From CAZEUZ01 sp964515805 (GTDB lineage: Bacteria > Pseudomonadota > Gammaproteobacteria > Pseudomonadales > Cellvibrionaceae), in assembly GCA_964515805.1 (NCBI GenBank), contig CAZEUZ010000190.1:1-7146 (forward strand): 7,146 nucleotides of DNA, in the 5' to 3' direction. Below the pieces are notes generated by a model, which saw nothing but the letters and a program-made list of their open reading frames with translations, did not search any database and was not told the DNA's origin. Shown in pieces: positions 1-4,295 of this stretch. A program made the translations under genes and the position numbers. Within the stretch, counting starts at the first letter, position 1, and each line of letters starts with the position of its first letter.

Positions 1-2016
1 ACCCAACAAAAAGAAGCGACCGATGCGATTAAACAAGCACGCATCGCTGCCGATCAAGCCAATCACGCAAAAACACGTTTTCTGGCCACCATGAGCCATG
101 AAATCCGATCACCCCTGAATGCCGTTATCAATATGAACGAACTGCTCCTGGAGTCATCGTTAGACCCACAGCAAAAGCAGTTTGCCAATATCGCTCATGA
201 GGGTGGCTTAACGCTGTTGGCGTTGATCAACGATATACTCGATTTTAGTCAAATTGAAGCGGGTGAAGTAACATTAAACACAAGTAGTTTCAATCCGATA
301 ACCCTAATGCAGTCCGTTGCCGAACTTCATGCCGGTCTCGCGTTTAATCAGGAATTAATTCTACAAACCATTGTTCATCCGGCATTGAACAGGAATATTA
401 TTAGCGATGAGCTGCGCCTAAGACAGATCACCACTAACCTGTTGAGTAATGCCATCAAGTTTACCAGCGAGGGTTGTATTATTATCCGCCTTGAACCCGA
501 TGAGGCACCAGAATTTTTCCGGCTTTCCGTCATTGATACGGGTGAAGGTATACCTGCGGATAAGCAGCAAGACATATTCAGAGAATTTAGGCAATTGGAA
601 GATCAAGACAATCGCCGCTTTGCTGGCAGTGGCCTAGGGCTTGCCATTACCCGCCGTCTCGTCAAATTATTTGGCGGAGATATTAAAGTAGATAGTCAAC
701 CTGGCGAAGGCAGTCAATTCAGTGTTATTTTGCCGCTTAAATTTGCCGACGATAAACCGGACGGCATTCAACGAATCAACTATTCTGGCTCGGTTGTTGT
801 CAACCTCAACAACCCAATATTACGAGCAGCCGTTGTCGAGCTGTGTAATCTATGGGGACTAGACGCTTACGATGCGCAGTCTTCCCCAAAGCTGCCGGAT
901 CATAGTGACTACCCTCCTCCCGTTTTGCTAGTGGATCTAGACCCTGGCTGCGGGAAACTGGCCGATCATCAGTCAGCTGCCAATACGCTACTGGCACAGG
1001 CAAAGTGGCGATTTATTGCTGTTTCGTCTTCACATTCAACCGACATTGAAATCGATCCGTCGCAAGCGGATAGTACTGATGTATTGTCCGCCGTATTAAA
1101 AGCACCTATCTCGGTTGAGTCTTTAAATCGAACGCTTTGCCAAGAATCTAATGACATATACCATCAGAAAACACATCCTATAATCGAATCTAAGACTGCA
1201 ACTAAGGAGGCTAAGAAAGTTCAATGCCAAGTTTTACTCGTCGATGACAGCCTCTCTAACCTCGCTGTCGGCGAAGCATTATTGAAACCACTGAGTTGTA
1301 ATGTGATCACTGCAATCAATGGTGAAGCAGCGATCAAAAAGGCGAGTGAACAGCACTACGATATTATTTTTATGGACTTGGCCATGCCGGTTATGGATGG
1401 CTTAGCAGCCACCAAAATTATTCGTGAAACACCGGGACCCAACCAGGAAACAGTGATCGTTGCACTCACTGCCAATGCATTTAGTGAAGATCGGGAAAGG
1501 TGCCTGGCAAACGGCATGACCGACTACCTCAGCAAACCTATTGTTCGCGATCAACTGATCGAAATCGTCAACCGCTATAGTAAGAAAACCAGCAAAGAAG
1601 ATATCGGCGAAAACGAGAGCACAATGGCTAACGATAATACACTTGCAGACGGTGATATCCTTGACAGGACAGTGCTAGAAAAATTGAAGAAAGAAATTTC
1701 GGCAGAGGCGTTGCCAACTATCCTTGGTATCTATCTGGACGAACTAGAAAAACGCACTGAAATGATTCAACAACACCATTTAGCTGGGGATATAGCAGCG
1801 TTGGGCGGAGAAGCTCATGCTCTGAAAAGCAGTTCCGCCAGTTTTGGCGCCCTACCCTTGGCGGAGACAGCACGTGAACTGGAACTGGCAGCCCGGGAAT
1901 CCAACCAGCAACACATCGATCTGCATATAAAAAGTTTGCAACCATTGGCGCAACAGTCCATACAAGCGATTAATGCCTATCTGGCAGACCTCAATTCGGG
2001 TAACATTGAAAAATAA
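1..2016 (+). CDS. Hybrid histidine kinase with C-terminal receiver and Hpt domains (5' partial)
   Basis: The frame is open from base 1, so the true start and any sensor or membrane part lie upstream; the ATG at 91 is inside the H-box, not a start. In order: a coiled-coil-like lead-in (1-75); HisKA with the phospho-His of MSHEIRSPLN at 97-99; HATPase_c with N-box Asn at 448-450, G1 DTGEGI at 535-552 and G2 GSGLGL at 625-642; a degenerate receiver-like stretch (about 775-1130); a true receiver with Asp pair at 1243-1248, phospho-acceptor Asp (FMDLAMP) at 1375-1377 and Lys at 1534-1536; and an Hpt domain whose His (EAHALKSS) is at 1816-1818. This is the BarA/ArcB-type layout for a His-Asp-His-Asp relay. 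The next gene, a LuxO-type response regulator, starts within 31 bases, so it is the likely phosphate acceptor. The signal sensed cannot be inferred because the N-terminus is missing. Confidence 0.96.
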   Translation, partial: TQQKEATDAIKQARIAADQANHAKTRFLATMSHEIRSPLNAVINMNELLLESSLDPQQKQFANIAHEGGLTLLALINDILDFSQIEAGEVTLNTSSFNPITLMQSVAELHAGLAFNQELILQTIVHPALNRNIISDELRLRQITTNLLSNAIKFTSEGCIIIRLEPDEAPEFFRLSVIDTGEGIPADKQQDIFREFRQLEDQDNRRFAGSGLGLAITRRLVKLFGGDIKVDSQPGEGSQFSVILPLKFADDKPDGIQRINYSGSVVVNLNNPILRAAVVELCNLWGLDAYDAQSSPKLPDHSDYPPPVLLVDLDPGCGKLADHQSAANTLLAQAKWRFIAVSSSHSTDIEIDPSQADSTDVLSAVLKAPISVESLNRTLCQESNDIYHQKTHPIIESKTATKEAKKVQCQVLLVDDSLSNLAVGEALLKPLSCNVITAINGEAAIKKASEQHYDIIFMDLAMPVMDGLAATKIIRETPGPNQETVIVALTANAFSEDRERCLANGMTDYLSKPIVRDQLIEIVNRYSKKTSKEDIGENESTMANDNTLADGDILDRTVLEKLKKEISAEALPTILGIYLDELEKRTEMIQQHHLAGDIAALGGEAHALKSSSASFGALPLAETARELELAARESNQQHIDLHIKSLQPLAQQSIQAINAYLADLNSGNIEK

Positions 2017-2046
2017 ATGCAATCAACCTGTATTGGATCATACTCT

Positions 2047-3453
2047 ATGAAAAAAGCTAAGGTCATTTTAGTTGAAGACACGGCTTCACTGGCCGCTATT
2101 TATACACAGTACCTGCGCGATGAGCCGATCGAACTGATCCATGTTGAAACTGGCAAGCAAGCGCAACAAGCCATCTCAGAGCAGAGCCCTGATCTGGTAT
2201 TGTTAGATTTAAAATTGCCCGATATGACTGGCCAAGAGGTACTTGCCTGGATTCGTCAGGAGGGTTACCCAACGGCAGTGATCATCATTACAGCGCACAG
2301 TTCGGTGGAGGTCGCTGTCGATGTGATGCGCTATGGCGCCGAAGATTTCCTGGAAAAACCCTTTGACGCCTACCGGTTGAAAACAACGGTTGCCAACGTA
2401 CTGAAGCAAAGCAAAATGCAGCATTTAATCTCCGATATCGAATCATCGGAGCGTCAACAGTATCATGGTTTTATCGGCCATAGTCTTCCCATGCAGGCGG
2501 TCTACCGCATTATCGATTCTGCCGCAATGAGCAAAGCTACCGTATTTATAACCGGAGAAAGTGGCACGGGCAAAGAAGTCTGTGCTGAGGCTATTCACAA
2601 GTCTAGCAATCGGGCGAATAAGCCATTTATCGCTATCAACTGTGGTGCGATCCCAAAGGACTTAATGGAAAGTGAGATTTTTGGTCATGTCAAAGGAGCC
2701 TTTACCGGAGCACTGAATGAGCGCAAGGGTGCCGCCGAGTTGGCGGATGGTGGCACCCTTTTTCTCGACGAAATTGGCGAAATGGATCTCGACCTGCAGA
2801 CAAAATTACTTCGCTTTGTGCAGACCGGCCGTTTTCAAAAAGTGGGTGGTAACAAAGAGCAAAATGTGGATATCAGGTTTGTCTGCGCTACCAACCGCAA
2901 TCCTCAGGAAGAAGTTGCCTCCGGACGCTTTCGTGAAGACCTTTTTTACCGGTTGCATGTTATCCCGATTCACATGCCACCCCTGAGTGATCGAGGTGAC
3001 GATATTATGGCTATCTCCGAGAGCTTTCTAAAAAAATATGCGAAAGAAGAGAACAAAGACTTTGTTGGCTTTTCTCCGCAGGTTGAGAAAATCTTCATTA
3101 ACTATTCATGGCCGGGCAATGTCCGCGAACTGCAGAACATCGTCAGAAACATCGTTGTATTACACAATGGCGAACAAGTGCTAGTTGACCATTTACCCCA
3201 CCCCATTAACTCATCGTCAGGTAAAGAGTCACAAGATGTTCAACCTATCCTAAATAAGACGTTGCGACAAACACAGCCTGAATCTGACAGGGAAATCACT
3301 GATGATTCAATAAAACCGCTTCTTCAAGTTGAGAGAGAGGCTATTGAAAGAGCCATTGAACTCTGTGATGGCAACATACCCAAAGCTGCCGCTTATCTCG
3401 AAGTGAGTCCATCGACAATCTACCGAAAAAAGAGTGCATGGCCGGCCATATAA
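2047..3453 (+). CDS. luxO: LuxO-family sigma-54-dependent response regulator
   Basis: This is a bacterial enhancer-binding protein of the quorum-sensing LuxO type. Residues below count from the upstream ATG at 2017; subtract 10 for the start chosen here. Receiver: VEDTAS at 19-24, phospho-acceptor D64 in LLDLKLPDMTG, K114. AAA+ domain: Walker A GESGTGKE 180-187, sigma-54 contact loop GAFTGA 227-232, Walker B LFLDE 248-252, likely arginine finger region GRFREDLFYR 303-312, WPGNVREL 365-372. Fis-type HTH: about 434-476, ending VSPSTIYRKK. From memory, the receiver start, GESGTGKEVCAEAIH, GAAELADGGTLFLDE and SPSTIYRK stretches match Vibrio LuxO closely. I prefer the ATG at 2047 because GGA lies 9 nt upstream and the protein then begins MKKAKVILVEDTAS as in relatives; the ATG at 2017 abuts the kinase stop and would add 10 residues. 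It is probably co-transcribed with the kinase, and no separate luxU-like Hpt gene lies between them. Confidence 0.95.
   Translation: MKKAKVILVEDTASLAAIYTQYLRDEPIELIHVETGKQAQQAISEQSPDLVLLDLKLPDMTGQEVLAWIRQEGYPTAVIIITAHSSVEVAVDVMRYGAEDFLEKPFDAYRLKTTVANVLKQSKMQHLISDIESSERQQYHGFIGHSLPMQAVYRIIDSAAMSKATVFITGESGTGKEVCAEAIHKSSNRANKPFIAINCGAIPKDLMESEIFGHVKGAFTGALNERKGAAELADGGTLFLDEIGEMDLDLQTKLLRFVQTGRFQKVGGNKEQNVDIRFVCATNRNPQEEVASGRFREDLFYRLHVIPIHMPPLSDRGDDIMAISESFLKKYAKEENKDFVGFSPQVEKIFINYSWPGNVRELQNIVRNIVVLHNGEQVLVDHLPHPINSSSGKESQDVQPILNKTLRQTQPESDREITDDSIKPLLQVEREAIERAIELCDGNIPKAAAYLEVSPSTIYRKKSAWPAI
3310..3441 (+). repeat. Copy A of duplicated HTH coding segment (inside luxO)
   Basis: These 44 codons of the luxO 3' end (IKPLLQ to the last Trp) align without gaps to 3722-3853 at an offset of 412 bases. 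By hand count 118 of 132 bases and 40 of 44 residues are identical. The segment covers the whole Fis-type helix-turn-helix and stops just before the luxO stop codon. Confidence 0.93.
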
Positions 3454-3494
3454 TTTGATATAGCGCTTTTCAGTTCATCAATGCATGATATTTT

Positions 3495-3519
3495 TTGCAT
3501 TTTCTATTGCATTTTGCTT
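3495..3519 (+). promoter_or_regulatory. Putative LuxO-type operator boxes upstream of the solo HTH gene
   Basis: TTGCATTTT occurs twice, at 3495-3503 and 3507-3515, 12 bp apart. The second extends to TTGCATTTTGCTT, matching 11 of 13 positions of the LuxO site reported in vibrios (TTGCA-WWW-TGCAA). A third related ATGCAT lies at 3481-3486. The boxes sit about 80-100 bp upstream of the sigma-54 promoter, a normal enhancer distance. The same 11-mer TTGCATTTTGC recurs in the perfect site at 6704. Function is inferred from motif and spacing only. Confidence 0.6.
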
Positions 3520-3594
3520 CTTAGATAGAAATTCACCTGTTTCCTCATCGACAGAAACCCCACTCTATACTGCTTTAATGGTGACTCTTAGGAT

Positions 3595-3610
3595 TGGCAT
3601 TATTTTTGCT
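3595..3610 (+). promoter_or_regulatory. Sigma-54 (-24/-12) promoter for the solo HTH gene
   Basis: TGGCAT-TATTT-TTGCT matches the sigma-54 consensus TGGCAC-N5-TTGCW at all but one position. The invariant GG (3596-3597) and GC (3608-3609) are exactly 10 nt apart, as the family requires. The predicted transcript start is near 3621, giving a leader of about 68 nt to the ATG at 3689. LuxO-type boxes lie upstream at 3495-3519. Confidence 0.75.
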
Positions 3611-3630
3611 GACTATTTTCTTAGTAGAGC

Positions 3631-3640
3631 GTTTGCAAAC
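3631..3640. repeat. Palindrome GTTTGCAAAC in the leader of the solo HTH gene
   Basis: A perfect 10-bp palindrome lies about 10 nt downstream of the predicted sigma-54 transcript start. Its core TTGCAA joins the two half-sites of the LuxO operator. It could be a repressor or autoregulatory site for an HTH dimer, but a 10-bp palindrome can arise by chance. Confidence 0.3.
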
Positions 3641-3688
3641 TCATATTGATTTAATGTGAGTCAATCTAACTTTTCAGGAAATACACCA

Positions 3689-3883
3689 ATGACCGATCTA
3701 AAAAACGCATTGAATGCTTTTATAAAACCGCTTGTTCAAGTTGAGAGAGAGGCTATTGAGAGAGCCATTGAACTCTGTGATGGCAATATACCTAAAGCTG
3801 CTGTCTGTCTCGAAGTCAGCCCGTCGACAATCTATCGAAAAAAAATTGCATGGCTTGCCAATGATAGAGCTTTAAACTCCTAG
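3689..3883 (+). CDS. Solo Fis-type HTH protein derived from the LuxO C-terminus
   Basis: This 64-residue protein has a short unique N-terminus (MTDLKNALNAF) followed by the Fis-type DNA-binding domain: a helix LVQVEREAIERAIEL, then CDGNIPKAA and the recognition part VSPSTIYRKK. It has no receiver and no AAA+ domain, so it should bind DNA but cannot receive phosphate or drive sigma-54 polymerase. The ATG at 3689 is chosen because AGGAAA (3676-3681) lies 7 nt upstream; an in-frame GTG at 3656 would add 11 residues and has no good ribosome binding site. It is a near copy of the end of the upstream luxO (40 of 44 residues identical), and most base differences are silent, which suggests selection on the protein. 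It has its own sigma-54 promoter at 3595. Its role as competitor or partner of LuxO is inference; a decaying duplicate is the alternative. Confidence 0.82.
   Translation: MTDLKNALNAFIKPLVQVEREAIERAIELCDGNIPKAAVCLEVSPSTIYRKKIAWLANDRALNS
3722..3853 (+). repeat. Copy B of duplicated HTH coding segment (solo gene)
   Basis: This is the second copy of 3310-3441, with no indels. Four residue changes (Leu to Val, Ala to Val, Tyr to Cys, Ser to Ile) contrast with about ten silent differences. Similarity stops just after the shared Trp codon, and the N-terminal side before IKPL is unrelated to luxO. Confidence 0.93.
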
Positions 3884-3920
3884 TCAACCTGTGTGATGCT
3901 CACCCTCATATGTGGTTGAC
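3883..3920. repeat. Inverted repeat GTCAACC / GGTTGAC after the solo HTH gene
   Basis: A perfect 7-bp inverted repeat (3883-3889 and 3914-3920) begins at the last base of the solo HTH stop codon and encloses 24 nt. The enclosed sequence holds a small GTGA-TGC-TCAC hairpin. No T-tract follows, so it is not a standard intrinsic terminator. It may stabilise the transcript end or be an operator; its right arm overlaps the possible -35 box at 3916. Confidence 0.4.
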
Positions 3921-3945
3921 CCTCTGTAAATATTAGGAGTACTAT
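3916..3945 (+). promoter_or_regulatory. Possible sigma-70 promoter
   Basis: TTGACC (3916-3921, 5 of 6 to consensus) is followed after 18 bp by TACTAT (3940-3945, 4 of 6). Alternatively TATACT at 3974-3979 is a better -10 box (5 of 6) but lacks a -35 box. Either could serve the possible small gene at 4040. The evidence is weak. Confidence 0.25.
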
Positions 3946-4039
3946 CTAATACCTTACTGGTGTAGCTACGCTCTATACTGGAAACATATAAGATAATTTT
4001 CCGATTAAAATACAAAACAAAAAAGAGAAAGCAAAAGCA

Positions 4040-4150
4040 GTGTATGGCAAGTTTGCCATGCAAGTATGGCTCTCGGATGATAAAAAAGATGAGCCAGGGA
4101 CTATGTACTCCGTAGACAAGGGTAATAAAACATTTGTTGCAGCAGGCTAA
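4040..4150 (+). CDS. Possible 36-residue small protein, or remnant of a longer gene
   Basis: Starting at GTG 4040, with GAGAAA (4025-4030) 9 nt upstream, this frame encodes a 36-residue hydrophilic peptide that includes YGKFAMQVWLSDDKKDEPG and ends NKTFVAAG. The frame is open from 3992, so it could be the tail of a decayed larger gene; the next in-frame ATG is 4058 (30 residues). A strong terminator hairpin starts 21 nt after the stop, the position expected for the end of a transcription unit. Codons 2-7 overlap a perfect inverted repeat ATGGCAA-GT-TTGCCAT (4044-4059), which could hide the translation start region. I do not recognise the family; there is no signal peptide or membrane segment. 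Confidence 0.35.
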   Translation: MYGKFAMQVWLSDDKKDEPGTMYSVDKGNKTFVAAG

Positions 4151-4171
4151 AAATTACAAGAAAAACCAACG

Positions 4172-4200
4172 GCCTTCTCCACCTTAGGAGAAGGCTTTAT
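4172..4200 (+). terminator. Intrinsic terminator
   Basis: GCCTTCTCC (4172-4180) and GGAGAAGGC (4187-4195) form a perfect 9-bp GC-rich stem with a 6-nt loop, followed by TTTATT. The tail is short but the stem is strong. It would end transcripts from the solo HTH gene and the possible small gene before the 790-residue gene. Confidence 0.8.
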
Positions 4201-4218
4201 TAGTCGTTATTTTTCGCC

Positions 4219-4275
4219 ATCAGGCTAGCGAAATGAGGGTCATCCACTACTTGAAGCTCATTTTGATAGCCTGAT
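4219..4275 (+). promoter_or_regulatory. Long leader stem-loop upstream of the 790-residue gene
   Basis: ATCAGGCTA (4219-4227) pairs perfectly with TAGCCTGAT (4267-4275). After one symmetric mismatch (4228/4266), CGAAATGAG (4229-4237) pairs with CTCATTTTG (4257-4265) with one G-U pair. This makes a 19-position stem with a 19-nt loop. It ends 8 nt before the Shine-Dalgarno GAGAGG (4284-4289). No T-tract follows, so it is more likely a 5'-leader structure, a protein-binding site or a recombination-type repeat than a terminator. Confidence 0.6.
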
Positions 4276-4295
4276 TAGTAAAAGAGAGGCCGAAA

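Larger units (their letters stand above)
3884..4295. other. 412-bp gap between solo HTH gene and the 790-residue gene
   Basis: No long gene lies here. It holds, in order, an inverted repeat, a weak sigma-70-like promoter, a possible 36-codon gene, a strong terminator, and a long stem-loop next to the ribosome binding site of the following gene. The terminator isolates the 790-residue gene from upstream transcription, yet I see no convincing promoter between 4200 and 4290 and no GG-N10-GC sigma-54 site. Confidence 0.6.

Noticed and set aside
91..99. ATG at 91 as the start of the kinase gene
   Set aside because: The frame is open to base 1, encodes a typical helical lead-in (AADQANHAKTRFLAT), and this Met is part of the conserved H-box two residues before the phospho-His.
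3480..3503. AATGCA/TGCATT hairpin as the luxO terminator
   Set aside because: The stem is only 6 bp and AT-rich; the repeated TGCAT elements are better explained as LuxO-type boxes.
3611..3688. A Qrr-type small RNA after the sigma-54 promoter
   Set aside because: I see none of the conserved Qrr core and no terminator hairpin before the solo HTH gene; the region reads as a 5' leader.
4219..4275. The long hairpin as an integron attC site
   Set aside because: The GTTRRRY and RYYYAAC core elements are missing at the arm ends, and no integrase or cassette array is visible.
4150..4290. A sigma-54 promoter for the 790-residue gene
   Set aside because: No GG-N10-GC element with TGGC/TTGC context is present on the + strand in this stretch.
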